Shown: positions 7,972 to 16,589, numbered from the stretch's first letter. The stretch: 47,531 bases of DNA from Alphaproteobacteria bacterium (GCA_030426685.1 JAUHYC010000030.1:1-47531); one strand, 5' to 3'. Program-made: numbers and translations. The notes: generated by a model not told the origin, from the letters alone.

Positions 7972-8526
7972 TCAGCTGAGCTTGGACAGCTTCTGCTGCA
8001 GTTCCGCGAGCTGTTTCTTGATGTCGTCCAGATCTTCCTTCGGCTCTGATGCCCGCTCCTGATCAGGGTCAGGGGCGGACCAGTTGCCGGATAGCCCTCC
8101 GGTCATCGCCTTCAAAAACGCCTGTTGCTGCGCCTGCAGCGCGTCGAACCCCGGCATCTGAGACATCGGGTTCATGGCGTTCATGTTCTCCATCATCTTG
8201 GATTGGCTTTCGCGCAACATCTCAAACGAGCTTTGCAGGAATTGCGGCATCATGCCCCCACCGGGCACCATGTAGCTGCGCACCAGATCGTTGAGCACAT
8301 TGACCGGCAGCACGTTTTCGCCCCGGCTTTCATGCTCGGCAATTATTTGAAGCAGATACTGACGTGTCAGGTCATCACCCGTTTTCAGGTCAATGATCTG
8401 TACCTCGCGCCCATCGCGGATGAAGCCCGCGATATCCTCGAGTGTCACATAGTCGCTGGTCTCTGTATTATACAGACGGCGGCTGGCGTAGCGCTTGATC
8501 AGCAGCGGTTTTTCTTGATCCGACAC
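7972..8526 (-). CDS. phaR: PhaR, polyhydroxyalkanoate synthesis repressor
   Basis: A 184-residue protein with the PHB-accumulation regulator N-terminal domain (LIKRYASRRLYNTETSDYVTLEDI) followed by the PHB_acc domain (NVLPVNVLNDLVRSYMVPGGG). A Gln/Met-rich segment and a C-terminal helix rich in Lys, Leu and Gln probably bind polymer or form coiled coils. PhaR represses phaP and itself until nascent polymer titrates it off DNA. The start is GTG 8526, chosen because GGGGAGGG lies eight bases upstream; the frame continues upstream without homology. Palindromes like PhaR sites lie 22-50 bases upstream, consistent with autoregulation. A terminator separates it from phaP, so it has its own promoter. 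Confidence 0.93.
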   Translation of the reverse strand: MSDQEKPLLIKRYASRRLYNTETSDYVTLEDIAGFIRDGREVQIIDLKTGDDLTRQYLLQIIAEHESRGENVLPVNVLNDLVRSYMVPGGGMMPQFLQSSFEMLRESQSKMMENMNAMNPMSQMPGFDALQAQQQAFLKAMTGGLSGNWSAPDPDQERASEPKEDLDDIKKQLAELQQKLSKLS

Positions 8527-8547
8527 CCTGTACCCTCCCCAAGGATG

Positions 8548-8578
8548 ATGCGTTGCAGCAGAGGTTATGCGACTGCAG
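8548..8578. promoter_or_regulatory. Candidate PhaR operators in front of phaR (degenerate)
   Basis: ATGC-GTT-GCAG (8548-8558) matches seven of the eight defined bases of CTGC-N3-GCAG. ATGC-GACT-GCAG (8567-8578, ending with GCAG at 8575-8578) is similar with a four-base spacer. Both lie between the phaP terminator and the phaR start, where autoregulatory sites are expected. They are weaker than the copies before phaP, which fits lower affinity for the repressor's own gene. Confidence 0.5.
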
Positions 8579-8580
8579 CA

Positions 8581-8611
8581 CAAAAAGAAAGGGCAGGTCA
8601 ATGACCTGCCC
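8581..8611 (-). terminator. Rho-independent terminator of phaP
   Basis: Perfect 10-bp arms GGGCAGGTCA (8591-8600) and TGACCTGCCC (8602-8611) form a hairpin. Read on the minus strand, it is followed by TTTCTTTTTG. It lies 50 bases after the phaP stop and before phaR, so the abundant phasin message would end here. Confidence 0.85.
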
Positions 8612-8661
8612 AAAGCGATTGCACCGATAGGGAGGAATGGGTGCCGTTCGCGATCTTTGCC

Positions 8662-9108
8662 TTACTTGGCAGTTGCTGCTTTCTTTGCTGCAGCAGTCAC
8701 CTCGTTGGTGGCTTTTTTGACGGCTGCGGTTGCATCTTCTGCAGCGTCTTTGCCAGCCGCCATCAGCAGCTCAACGGTTTCGGTCTGAACTTTTTTCGCG
8801 ATTTCCGCGAAGGCTGCCATGTTTTCAGCAGCAACTTCAGCCGACGCGCTTGCGAAGTCAGTTGCGGCTTTGGCGTAGTCGGCAGGCTCTGCCTTAACTT
8901 TCGACATCTCGGACAGTTTGGCCAGGGTGTCCTTGGTCCATTTGTTCGAGATTTCTGCCGATTTCTCAGCCGCATCCAGCGCAACGCCCGACAGCTTTTC
9001 GTTCAGCGACGCGGTCGATTTGAACGCATCTTCCAAAGCAGCGGTGTCAACCGGGAATGCACCCATCATGTCTTTCATGACTGCGGTAAAGTCTTGGGTC
9101 TTTGCCAT
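8662..9108 (-). CDS. phaP: Phasin, PHA granule-associated protein
   Basis: A 148-residue, alanine- and lysine-rich, cysteine-free protein predicted to be nearly all helical, with the phasin-family centre SAEISNKWTKDTLAKLSEM and a Lys/Ala-rich tail (KKATNEVTAAAKKAATAK). Phasins coat polyhydroxyalkanoate granules and limit their size. The ATG at 9108 is preceded by AGAGGA; the frame extends further upstream but into the operator region and is not coding. It lies between phaC and phaR, with two perfect PhaR-type palindromes 65-107 bases upstream and a strong terminator downstream, as expected for the main PhaR-regulated gene. Confidence 0.92.
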   Translation of the reverse strand: MAKTQDFTAVMKDMMGAFPVDTAALEDAFKSTASLNEKLSGVALDAAEKSAEISNKWTKDTLAKLSEMSKVKAEPADYAKAATDFASASAEVAAENMAAFAEIAKKVQTETVELLMAAGKDAAEDATAAVKKATNEVTAAAKKAATAK

Positions 9109-9172
9109 TGTCTTAATCCTCTTAGCCTGTCCGGGCCCACCCCGGGTTTCATCAGCTTGAGGGCAATATGAT

Positions 9173-9187
9173 TGCTGCGTCGCAGCA
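9173..9187. promoter_or_regulatory. PhaR-type operator 1 upstream of phaP
   Basis: TGCTGCGTCGCAGCA is a 15-bp perfect palindrome around one central base and contains CTGC-GTC-GCAG (9175-9185). This agrees with the CTGC-N3-GCAG element that I recall as described for PhaR binding in Paracoccus denitrificans. It lies about 65 bases upstream of the phaP start. Confidence 0.8.
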
Positions 9188-9204
9188 TTGCAAGTTTTTT
9201 CTTG

Positions 9205-9215
9205 CTGCATCGCAG
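9205..9215. promoter_or_regulatory. PhaR-type operator 2 upstream of phaP
   Basis: CTGC-ATC-GCAG is a second exact copy of the CTGC-N3-GCAG pattern. Its centre is 30 bp, close to three helical turns, from the first, so two PhaR multimers could bind the same DNA face. It lies between the phaC stop and the phaP start. Confidence 0.8.
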
Positions 9216-9239
9216 AAAAATATCAGTTTCAAAATGATA

Positions 9240-11042
9240 TCAACGGTTTGCCTTGACCAAAACATAAGTCCCAGGTGCCGGGCACAGGCGCGGATGATCC
9301 GAATCGCCGGTATCTCGGGCCGGAACCTGCTTGCCGGAACGCTTCTTCAGCCAGGCCTCCCACATCGGCCACCAGGATCCCTCGTGGAAATCGGCCTCCT
9401 TCAGCCAGGTATCGGCATCTGCCTTCATGTCCGGGTTCGTGTAGTGGCCGTATTTCTTCTTGCTGGGCGGATTCACGATGCCCGCGATATGGCCGGACTC
9501 AGAGACAACGAAGGTCTTGGATTTCGACCCGGTCTGCTGCACGCCGCGATAGCAATCTTTCCAGGCAGCGATATGGTCTGTCTCGCAGGTGATCGCCATC
9601 AGAGGCACATCGACATCACTGATATGGAGCTTGTGGCCCATCAGCTCGAACCCTTCGGTGACGAAATCGTTGCTTTGGCACAACCCCCGCAAATACTGCA
9701 TCGCCATTTTGCCCGGCAGGTTGGCACCATCACCGTTCCAGAACAGCAAATCGAAGGCAGGCGGCGTTTCACCCATCATGTAGCTGCGCACAGCCGGGGT
9801 ATAGATCAGGTCCTTCGAGCGCAGGAACGACATTGTCCGCCCAATGATCCACGCCTTCAGAATGCCATCTTTCGACACCTGCTCTTCGATACCGTCGACA
9901 AAATCATTCTGAAGGAAAGGCAGGAACTCCCCCTGCTCGCCAAAATCGGTCAAGGTGGTGAAGAAAGTTGCCGATTTTACCGACTTGTCACCACGCTGCT
10001 TCATCAGCGACAGGGTCAGGTTCAGCGTCGTGCCCGCGATACAATAGCCCACCGCGTTGACCTGTTTGACCTTGCAGATCTTCTTGGCCTCTTCGATGGC
10101 GGCCAGGAACCCTTCCTGAATGTAATCCTCCATCCCGATATCGGCGTGAGAGCTGTCGGCATTCACCCAGCTGACCACAAACAAGGTATACCCCTGCTCG
10201 GTCACCCATTTGATCAGGCTGTTCTGGGCCTTGAGGTCGAGGATATAAAACTTGTTTATCCACGGCGGGAACAGCACAATCGGAGTTTCGTGCACCGTCT
10301 CGGTAACCGGCTTGTATTGGATCAACTCCATCAACCGGTTGCGATACACCACGTCACCGGGTGTTGTCGCAATGTTGCCGCCGATCTCGAACGCGCTCTC
10401 GTCAGCGAGCTTCACGACCATCTCGCCGTCATTGGCCTCAAGGTCCGACACAAGGTTCTCGAGTCCTTTTATCAGGGACCGGCCTTCGGTTTCGATTGCC
10501 TTTTCAAGCGCGTCGGGGTTGGTGGCCAGGAAATTCGTCGGTGCCATCATGTCGATGATCTGCTGCGAAAAATACTGCAGGCGTTGCTTGTCTTTTGTCT
10601 CCATATCCTCGACCGAAGCCACGGCCTGTGCGATTGCCTCGGAATTGGTGTGATATTGCTGTCGGATAAGGCGGAAATAGGGGTTGGTGTCCCACATTGG
10701 ATTGGAAAACCGTTTGTCTTTTGGCATGTCCGCAGGCGCCTCGGCGTCACCACCCGCCAGCGCCTTTTGCGCCTCGGCAAAGTTCAGGACCGATTTCCCC
10801 CAATATGCGATCTGATACTCCCACAGCTTGCCCGGGTTCTGCATGGCATCTGCCCAATAGGCGGTTGCTGCTTTTGCAAAAAGCTCTTGATTCGGAGCAT
10901 CAAGGGCCGGGGTGTGTGGTGTTTTACTGGCCATAACCTCGACCAGTCGCTTGGACAATTCTTCAACTTTGCCCAAGTTTTCCTTAAGCCGTTCAATATG
11001 TTCTTCAGTATGCTCTGGTGTTTGGTCGTCAGTAGTTGTCAT
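9240..11042 (-). CDS. phaC: Class I poly(3-hydroxyalkanoate) synthase
   Basis: A 600-residue PHA polymerase of class I length. The lipase-box variant GYCIAG holds the catalytic Cys (about residue 334); the Asp of CETDHIAAW (about 489) and the His of SESGHIAGIVNPP (about 518) complete the triad. The first 200 residues match the variable N-terminal PhaC_N domain. The enzyme polymerises (R)-3-hydroxyacyl-CoA at the granule surface. The start at ATG 11042 was preferred over GTG 11057; an AGGTGGGA stretch lies upstream. Thiolase and reductase genes (phaAB) are not in the window, as is common in Rhodobacterales. phaZ diverges from it across about 97 bases that contain a PhaR-type site. Confidence 0.95.
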   Translation of the reverse strand: MTTTDDQTPEHTEEHIERLKENLGKVEELSKRLVEVMASKTPHTPALDAPNQELFAKAATAYWADAMQNPGKLWEYQIAYWGKSVLNFAEAQKALAGGDAEAPADMPKDKRFSNPMWDTNPYFRLIRQQYHTNSEAIAQAVASVEDMETKDKQRLQYFSQQIIDMMAPTNFLATNPDALEKAIETEGRSLIKGLENLVSDLEANDGEMVVKLADESAFEIGGNIATTPGDVVYRNRLMELIQYKPVTETVHETPIVLFPPWINKFYILDLKAQNSLIKWVTEQGYTLFVVSWVNADSSHADIGMEDYIQEGFLAAIEEAKKICKVKQVNAVGYCIAGTTLNLTLSLMKQRGDKSVKSATFFTTLTDFGEQGEFLPFLQNDFVDGIEEQVSKDGILKAWIIGRTMSFLRSKDLIYTPAVRSYMMGETPPAFDLLFWNGDGANLPGKMAMQYLRGLCQSNDFVTEGFELMGHKLHISDVDVPLMAITCETDHIAAWKDCYRGVQQTGSKSKTFVVSESGHIAGIVNPPSKKKYGHYTNPDMKADADTWLKEADFHEGSWWPMWEAWLKKRSGKQVPARDTGDSDHPRLCPAPGTYVLVKANR

Positions 11043-11066
11043 TTTAACAATTCCCACCTAATCTCG

Positions 11067-11077
11067 CTGCTATGCAG
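11067..11077. promoter_or_regulatory. PhaR-type operator between phaC and phaZ
   Basis: CTGC-TAT-GCAG is a perfect match to CTGC-N3-GCAG in the divergent phaC/phaZ promoter region, 25 bases upstream of phaC and 63 upstream of phaZ. One bound PhaR could affect synthesis and breakdown of the polymer at once. The site is seen; the regulation is inferred. Confidence 0.65.
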
Positions 11078-11139
11078 AATAACGTCGTGGGCGTCGGGGG
11101 GCAAAGCGGCGAATGGTCCGAACGCAGGAGGCACATTCG

Positions 11140-12414
11140 ATGCGCTATATGATGACCTACGACCTGATGGAAACCATCCGTAACACCAACCAATGGCTTG
11201 GTGCAACCGCAAGCGCGATGGCCTCCTACCCCCTTTTTTCGATGACGCCCAATCCGGCCTTCAACTGGATGGCCGCCTGGGGTGAAGTAACCGAACGTAC
11301 TTTCCAACGTATGGTGGTCAAACCCGATTGGGGCATCCGCACCTTCACCTGCGAAGACGGCAAGGATCATCTGGTCGATATCACCACGGTTCTGGAACGC
11401 CCCTTTGGCGACCTGATCCACTTCCGCGTCAACGGGCGCGAAGAGCAGCCACGCAAGGTGCTGCTGGTCGCGCCGATGTCCGGACACTATGCCACGTTGC
11501 TGCGCTCGACCGTCAAAAGCCTGCTGGTCAATTGTGAAGTCTACATCACCGACTGGCATAACGCGCGCGACATCCCCGTGTCCGAAGGCAAGTTTGATGT
11601 CGAGGATTATACGCTCTACCTTGTCGATTTCATGAAAGAACTGGGTCCCGACACCCATGTTGTGGCTGTCTGCCAGCCCGCACCGCTGACGCTCGCCGCC
11701 ACCGCCTATCTGGCCGAGGTCGAGCCCAAGGCGCAGCCCTCTACCCTGACCCTGATCGGCGGCCCGGTTGACCCCGACGCAACCCCGACCGAAGTCACCG
11801 ATTTCGGTCGCCGCGTCACCATGGGCCAGTTGGAAGAGACCATGATCCAGCGCGTCGGCTTCAAATACAAGGGTGTGGGCCGAATGGTCTATCCCGGCCT
11901 GCTGCAACTGGCGTCGTTCATGTCGATGAATGCCGAGCGGCACAGCAATGCGTTCTCGGAACAGATTCAGCGCGTCATCCGCGATGAGGCTTCGGATCAC
12001 GATGCGCATAACCGGTTCTACGATGAATATCTCGCGGTCATGGATATGACGGCCGAGTTCTATCTTTCGACCGTCGAGCGTGTGTTTAAAAACCGCGAAA
12101 TCGCACGCAATGAATTTGTCGTTGCCGGACATAAGGTCGATATCGGAAAGATCACCGATGTCGCCGTAAAATCGGTTGAGGGTGCGAATGACGATATTTC
12201 GGCACCGGGTCAGTGCATCGCGGCGCTGGACCTGTGCACCGGCCTGCCCGAGAGCAAGAAGGCCAGCCATGTGGAACCCGGTGCAGGGCATTATGGCATC
12301 TTCGCGGGCCGCAGTTGGCGAGATAACATCCGCCCGCTTGTGATTGATTTCATGAACGAAAACAGCCGCAAGAAACCGCGTCGCCGGGCAGCGAATAGCA
12401 ACAAGGTTGCATGA
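11140..12414 (+). CDS. phaZ: Intracellular poly(3-hydroxybutyrate) depolymerase
   Basis: A 424-residue protein of the intracellular PhaZ family. The nucleophile elbow is AVCQPA with Cys near residue 178 in place of Ser, the feature that marks the Ralstonia PhaZ1 type; the C-terminal EPGAGHYGIFAGRSW supplies the His and the conserved signature. It has no signal peptide, in keeping with action on granules in the cytoplasm. The start is ATG 11140, with AGGAGG eight bases upstream; the ATG at 11113 lacks one. It diverges from phaC, and its stop overlaps the next ATG (ATGA), coupling it to the downstream gene. Confidence 0.93.
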   Translation: MRYMMTYDLMETIRNTNQWLGATASAMASYPLFSMTPNPAFNWMAAWGEVTERTFQRMVVKPDWGIRTFTCEDGKDHLVDITTVLERPFGDLIHFRVNGREEQPRKVLLVAPMSGHYATLLRSTVKSLLVNCEVYITDWHNARDIPVSEGKFDVEDYTLYLVDFMKELGPDTHVVAVCQPAPLTLAATAYLAEVEPKAQPSTLTLIGGPVDPDATPTEVTDFGRRVTMGQLEETMIQRVGFKYKGVGRMVYPGLLQLASFMSMNAERHSNAFSEQIQRVIRDEASDHDAHNRFYDEYLAVMDMTAEFYLSTVERVFKNREIARNEFVVAGHKVDIGKITDVAVKSVEGANDDISAPGQCIAALDLCTGLPESKKASHVEPGAGHYGIFAGRSWRDNIRPLVIDFMNENSRKKPRRRAANSNKVA

Positions 12415-12995
12415 GCAGGCCGGCCGCCGAGATCCTGACATTCGCTTGTACCTGCGGCGCGCTGCACGGTCACATTACGCCCAGAGGTGTCAGATTCGGC
12501 ACCCATGTCGGTTGCTATTGTCACGATTGCCGCGCCGCGCAGCTCTATTTCAAGCAACCCGACCCGGCCCCCGGACCGGTCGATATCCTTCACACCTCAC
12601 CCGAGGAAATCCGTATCGAACGGGGGCTCAAGTATTTGGCGGCCATGCAACTCGGTCCCAACGGGATGCTGCGGTGGTATGCAAAATGCTGCGACGCCCC
12701 GCTGGCGACCACACCTCAGACGGCAAAGCTTCCATTTGCGGGGTTCATTGTCGAACGCTTATCGGATACTGCACCGCTGGGCCCGATCACCACACTTGGC
12801 TTTGTGCCCCAGCCGGACGGTAAACAAAGGCATGAAAGGCTACGGTTCGCCATTTTCGGGTTTCTCCGCCGTGTCCTCACCTCACGCCTGACGGGCCGTT
12901 GGAAGGCGTCTCAGTTCTTCTTGGCAGACACTGCCAAACCGGCCATCACCCCGACCATTCTAAGCAAGGAACAACGCGCCGCGCTCTATGACTAG
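12411..12995 (+). CDS. DUF6151-like cysteine-rich protein
   Basis: A 194-residue protein with an N-terminal cysteine cluster (FACTCGALHG, then GCYCHDCRAAQLYFKQ) and a further CC in WYAKCCDAPLA. The spacing resembles the zinc-binding fold of Gfa/CENP-V proteins, and proteins of this look are grouped as DUF6151. Zinc binding is likely; an enzymatic role is not shown. It overlaps phaZ by four bases (ATGA), so it is probably co-translated, but a link with polymer metabolism is only positional. Its stop abuts that of the convergent hydrolase gene. No signal peptide. Confidence 0.75.
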   Translation: MSRPAAEILTFACTCGALHGHITPRGVRFGTHVGCYCHDCRAAQLYFKQPDPAPGPVDILHTSPEEIRIERGLKYLAAMQLGPNGMLRWYAKCCDAPLATTPQTAKLPFAGFIVERLSDTAPLGPITTLGFVPQPDGKQRHERLRFAIFGFLRRVLTSRLTGRWKASQFFLADTAKPAITPTILSKEQRAALYD

Positions 12996-13702
12996 ATCAG
13001 TTTGGGCGAAACCTGCAGCCATTTCTGAATCGCCTGATTGACTGCATCCGGCGCTTCGAGCGTCAGCAAGTGGCCCGCATCAAGGATCACCTTCAGCTCG
13101 GCTTCGGGGATCATTTCAGCCATGAACGCATGTTTGCGTGGGGGTGTCAGCGTGTCATGGACACCGCACAGAACAAGCGTCGGAACCTTGATCAATCTCA
13201 GTGAGGCTTGCTGATCTGGGCGGCGTTGCATGGCGCGCATCTGGCGTGTGAACCGCTCCGCCCCCAGCCCTGACGCCATGTGCAAGACGTCTTGCAGGAT
13301 GGGGATACGTTTCGGCCCCGGCGCCAACGTATCCGACCCGATCACCATGCGCATTACGTCGTCCAATCGCCCTGCCTGCGCCCCGATGATCAGCTCTTCG
13401 CGTTCGGCAGCAATATGTGGGGTATCGGCTTGAGCATCCGTTGCCATCAGACATAGGCGCGTCACCCGATCAGGGGCCCGACGGATCAGTTCAAGGGCCA
13501 CGATACCACCCATGCTATGCCCCGCAAGCGCGAATCTCTGCGGCAGTTGATCCAGCAAACCGGATGCGATCTCTTCGATCCGTTCACCACCAGAGATCGG
13601 CGCAACGGTTACTACCCTGTCCTGCGACAGCGTTTCGATCTGCGGGTAAAACAACCGGGCATCGCTCATTAACCCGGGAAGAAAAACCAGCGGCTCGATC
13701 AC
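12992..13702 (-). CDS. Alpha/beta hydrolase
   Basis: A 236-residue alpha/beta hydrolase with all catalytic parts: oxyanion loop FLPGLMSD, nucleophile elbow LAGHSMGG (Ser about residue 63), an acid in GVHDTLTPP and the His of LDAGHLLTLE. The start is GTG 13702, preceded by GGGAGG seven bases upstream. It is compact, without a signal peptide, and similar in build to carboxylesterases or MhpC-type C-C hydrolases. No neighbouring pathway genes point to a substrate. The stop codon overlaps that of the convergent DUF6151-like gene. Confidence 0.85.
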   Translation of the reverse strand: MIEPLVFLPGLMSDARLFYPQIETLSQDRVVTVAPISGGERIEEIASGLLDQLPQRFALAGHSMGGIVALELIRRAPDRVTRLCLMATDAQADTPHIAAEREELIIGAQAGRLDDVMRMVIGSDTLAPGPKRIPILQDVLHMASGLGAERFTRQMRAMQRRPDQQASLRLIKVPTLVLCGVHDTLTPPRKHAFMAEMIPEAELKVILDAGHLLTLEAPDAVNQAIQKWLQVSPKLI

Positions 13703-13786
13703 GCGTGGCCTCCCTCGTTCAACGGTTCAGAGGTATTGTTTTTCCCTCAGGATGGGAGTTTTGGCCGTGCGCGGCAAGCGCAAACT

Positions 13787-14419
13787 TCATGGGTAGCCAA
13801 TGCCGCGAAAGGTCGGGAAATCGGTATAGCGCGCCTTGCGCTGCGCAGGGGTTTCACACGGTTCTTCACCCGCGCGCAGCAGGCTACCACGCGGTGCGAT
13901 GTAGCTGTCGATCCGGCGTACTGGCTTGGGTCGCCAGACCAGATTGAAAGCGCAAAGTTTGGGAAAGAACCAGATCTCGGAATAGTCAAGATGGTCATGC
14001 AACCACCACGCCAGATCACGCCAGTCGCGCCCCTGCGCATAGCGATCCGCAAACCACGGAACCACGATCGAAGCCCCGGCAACCCGCGCATCCGCCTGCC
14101 CCCAATCCCAGATGTGGCATTCCAGCGGGTTGTCGTTGCGGGCACAGTTTAGCCGGTTCTCATTGCCAAACCGGTTCAGCGATGGCGAGCGATAACCAGA
14201 CCGCACGGCGATCCGGCCAAAAGTCTCCTCCAACGGGTCCATCAGCGTTTCGCAAAACGCCCGCCCGGTTTCAATCGCCAGATCGGGGTTTTCGGGGATA
14301 TTCTGCCGCTCGTGGAAATTGCCGATCTCGGAATACAGGAAATCGCGCATAAAAAAGTGCCGGGACAACCGCACCCGGCCCAGCGTCTCAAGGCTCCACA
14401 TACTGCCGGGTTTGCGCAC
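13787..14419 (-). CDS. Peptidase M15-like protein of unknown function
   Basis: A 210-residue protein. Its N-terminal half follows the outline of M15-type (VanY/Hedgehog-like) peptidases: LSRHFFMRDFLYSEIGNF, then DPLEETFGRIAVRSGYRSP followed by LN. Where the family normally has SxHxxGxAxD, this protein has ECHIWDWGQADA, so one His and one Asp may be kept but the spacing is altered. The C-terminal half is rich in Trp and Arg. It may be a divergent peptidoglycan-binding or cleaving enzyme, or a degenerate relative. The start is taken as GTG 14419, four bases after the upstream stop; ATG 14401 is possible. It lies in a minus-strand run with a VOC protein and two hydrolases. Confidence 0.6.
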   Translation of the reverse strand: MRKPGSMWSLETLGRVRLSRHFFMRDFLYSEIGNFHERQNIPENPDLAIETGRAFCETLMDPLEETFGRIAVRSGYRSPSLNRFGNENRLNCARNDNPLECHIWDWGQADARVAGASIVVPWFADRYAQGRDWRDLAWWLHDHLDYSEIWFFPKLCAFNLVWRPKPVRRIDSYIAPRGSLLRAGEEPCETPAQRKARYTDFPTFRGIGYP

Positions 14420-14422
14420 CGT

Positions 14423-14848
14423 TCAGTACCCATTCCACCGAAACGCGCCATCTGCCCCAAGCACTGAGAACGGGTTGAACGCCACCTCCCAGATCGTCCC
14501 CTCGGGAGCGCGGAAATAACCATGATGCCCGCCCCAGAACACATCCGACGCCGGTTTGAGGATCTCGGCACCTGCCTCTTCCGCTCGGCTCAGAACGGTG
14601 GCCACCTCGTCTTTCGACCGGCAATTGTAGCTCAGCGTCAGGGCGCCGCGTCCCAGCGTGGTCTTATCGACCCCAATCTCCTCCGCCAATGCCGTGAGAG
14701 GGTAAAGACCCAATGTCTGTCCAACCAGGTCATAAGCGATCACGCCGTCCGGGCTGTCGACGCGCTGCCAACTCATCGCCTCGTAAAATGCCGCTGCCTT
14801 GTCCAGATCATCAACGCCGATTGTAATCAGACTGACCCGCTGTTCCAT
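14423..14848 (-). CDS. VOC (glyoxalase/dioxygenase-like) family protein
   Basis: A 141-residue VOC domain protein: beta-alpha-beta units beginning VSLITIGVDDLDKAAAFYEAM and ending HHGYFRAPEGTIWEVAFNP, where His and the C-terminal Glu are typical metal ligands. Substrate cannot be told. The gene overlaps the stop of the upstream hydrolase (ATGATG, with TGA inside); the second ATG (14848) is favoured because GGGGG lies seven bases upstream, while ATG 14851 would add one residue. Overlaps through this run suggest one transcript from about 16.6 kb. Confidence 0.8.
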   Translation of the reverse strand: MEQRVSLITIGVDDLDKAAAFYEAMSWQRVDSPDGVIAYDLVGQTLGLYPLTALAEEIGVDKTTLGRGALTLSYNCRSKDEVATVLSRAEEAGAEILKPASDVFWGGHHGYFRAPEGTIWEVAFNPFSVLGADGAFRWNGY

Positions 14849-15840
14849 CATTCGACCCCCTGTGTTGCTAGCCATTCGAGAATTCCCGAAACGGCCCCAT
14901 TCGTTTGCCCCGGAGACATCAATCGCCCGGCAACGACGTGCGAGGCCGGATCGTCCCCCGGCCCCATGGTCACCATCCGCACGGTCGCTGGTCCACCCCA
15001 GGCTTCGGACACCTTGTGCGTTCGATCCGGCCTGACCACCTGATCATCCTGCGAGAACCAGAACAAGGCCGGCACCTGCGCACCCGAGAAATCAAGCGCA
15101 TAGACCGTATCCACCAGAACCGACATTGGCACCACCGCCTCCCATGGATAGACGACAGTCCAATATTTGTTTTTTTCAGGAATAGGCCCCGACACATCCC
15201 GTTCCGGCCCCATCAACAGCGGCAACCAAACCCGTGCCCAGGGCAGTGTCGGAACCCAGGCCGCAATTGCGTTCACCCCAAAATTTGGCGAGACGAACAC
15301 CATCGCCGCCACCTCTTTGCTGAGCTCGGCGTCCAATGCAGCGGCAGCCGCCAATGTTCCGCCAGTTGAGGTTGAGATCACGATGACCTGATCCCCGACC
15401 GCTCGGGCGACGGCCAATCCCTCTGCCATGTCTTCCATCCAGCCCGAGGCCGTCGCCTCGGCCAACGCTGCGCCTTCCCTGCCATGCCCCTGCAGCCGGG
15501 TGTAGACAAGGTTTGCACCCAACACCTCCGCGATCCTGTCCGGCACCGGTCGAATTTCTTCGGATGAGGCCGAAAATCCATGGACATACAGCACCGAATA
15601 GGGCGTTCGGCGTTCATAATACCCGTCCTGCCATTCAACCCGTTTTTTGACACCCGGCACAATATCATCATAACCGGCTTCGATGCTCTCCAGATAGACC
15701 TGAACCCCTTCACCAAATCTGCGCGGATCAAAGCGCGGATTGAGGTCAACTGGTTCGCGTGGGCCAAACGCATAGATCAGCCCCGCAATCAGGCCGAGAC
15801 CCAGCAGCACACGGCCCAATACCCAGCCCATTCGCCGCAT
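14848..15840 (-). CDS. Membrane-anchored or exported alpha/beta hydrolase
   Basis: A 330-residue alpha/beta hydrolase with an N-terminal hydrophobic segment (about residues 5-25) that should anchor or export it. The oxyanion loop is YVHGFSAS; the nucleophile elbow reads ISTSTGG with Ser about 158, an uncommon variant of GxSxG; an Asp in FSQDDQVVRP and a His in DPASHVVAG complete the site. The substrate is unknown; the architecture suits lipids or esters in the periplasm. Its ATG overlaps the TGA of the next hydrolase upstream, so the two are coupled. Confidence 0.8.
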   Translation of the reverse strand: MRRMGWVLGRVLLGLGLIAGLIYAFGPREPVDLNPRFDPRRFGEGVQVYLESIEAGYDDIVPGVKKRVEWQDGYYERRTPYSVLYVHGFSASSEEIRPVPDRIAEVLGANLVYTRLQGHGREGAALAEATASGWMEDMAEGLAVARAVGDQVIVISTSTGGTLAAAAALDAELSKEVAAMVFVSPNFGVNAIAAWVPTLPWARVWLPLLMGPERDVSGPIPEKNKYWTVVYPWEAVVPMSVLVDTVYALDFSGAQVPALFWFSQDDQVVRPDRTHKVSEAWGGPATVRMVTMGPGDDPASHVVAGRLMSPGQTNGAVSGILEWLATQGVE

Positions 15841-16589
15841 CAGGCCCCGTCCATCACATCCAGCACCGCCCGCTCAATCAATTCCAGACAAAGGCCATCC
15901 GAGAACCTGTGATCGGCATCCTTGACCAGCAACAATCTCATATCCGGACCCGAGGCATGTTCAAGCAGTCGGACCGCCGTCTCGGTCGACACTGCCGTAT
16001 CAGCCGTTCCTTGCAGGAACCGCACCGGAAACGGCAACTCCAGCGGTGATCGCAACACCAGCCTTTGCTGCCCCTCTTCGATCAGCCGTTTGGTGATGAT
16101 GTAGGGCTCCATATAGTCCGAAGGCAGTTCGACCCGACCCTCAGTTTCCAAAGCCGCTTTCTGGTCCTCTGAAAATGAGGCCCAATAACCGTCCTCTGTG
16201 AAATCGGGCGCGGCTGCAATGGTTACCATTCCGGCAAGCCGCTCGGGCATCGCCCGCGCCAGCAACAATGCCTGCCAGCCTCCCATGGACGACCCTACCA
16301 CGATCAATGGGCCATCGGTCAGCTGAGAAACCGCGGCCAGCGTATCTTCGTGCCAATCCCCAATGCAGCCATCGACAAACGCACCCGAGCTCTCACCATG
16401 CCCTGAATAGTCGAAACGCAAAAAGGCCTGCCCCCGGTTCTGCGCCCAGGCCTCCAGATGCACCGCTTTGGTGCCCTCCATATCTGACTTCAGCCCACCC
16501 AGAAAGACCAGGGTCGGCCCGGCCCCCTCACTCTTGTGATAAGCCAAACGCCGCCCCTGTGCGGTCTCCAGAAATTCTGTCTCTGCCAT
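15840..16589 (-). CDS. Alpha/beta hydrolase, carboxylesterase-like
   Basis: A 249-residue cytoplasmic alpha/beta hydrolase. Oxyanion loop [11 protein letters not shown], nucleophile elbow VVGSSMGG (Ser about 101), Asp in QGTADTAVS and His in KDADHRFSD. The sequence style, including the [11 protein letters not shown] strand, is that of the ABHD10-like acyl-thioesterase/esterase group, but this was not tested. It is the first gene of the minus-strand run 16589 to 13787 and shares a divergent intergenic region with thrS. Its stop overlaps the next start. Confidence 0.82.
   Translation of the reverse strand: MAETEFLETAQGRRLAYHKSEGAGPTLVFLGGLKSDMEGTKAVHLEAWAQNRGQAFLRFDYSGHGESSGAFVDGCIGDWHEDTLAAVSQLTDGPLIVVGSSMGGWQALLLARAMPERLAGMVTIAAAPDFTEDGYWASFSEDQKAALETEGRVELPSDYMEPYIITKRLIEEGQQRLVLRSPLELPFPVRFLQGTADTAVSTETAVRLLEHASGPDMRLLLVKDADHRFSDGLCLELIERAVLDVMDGA

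Noticed and set aside
9168..11183. 671-codon open frame on the plus strand opposite phaC
   Set aside because: It lies antisense to the clear phaC coding frame, has no recognisable domain and reflects high-GC codon bias.
11044..12441. 465-codon open frame on the minus strand opposite phaZ
   Set aside because: Antisense shadow of phaZ, which has the catalytic Cys motif and a strong ribosome binding site.
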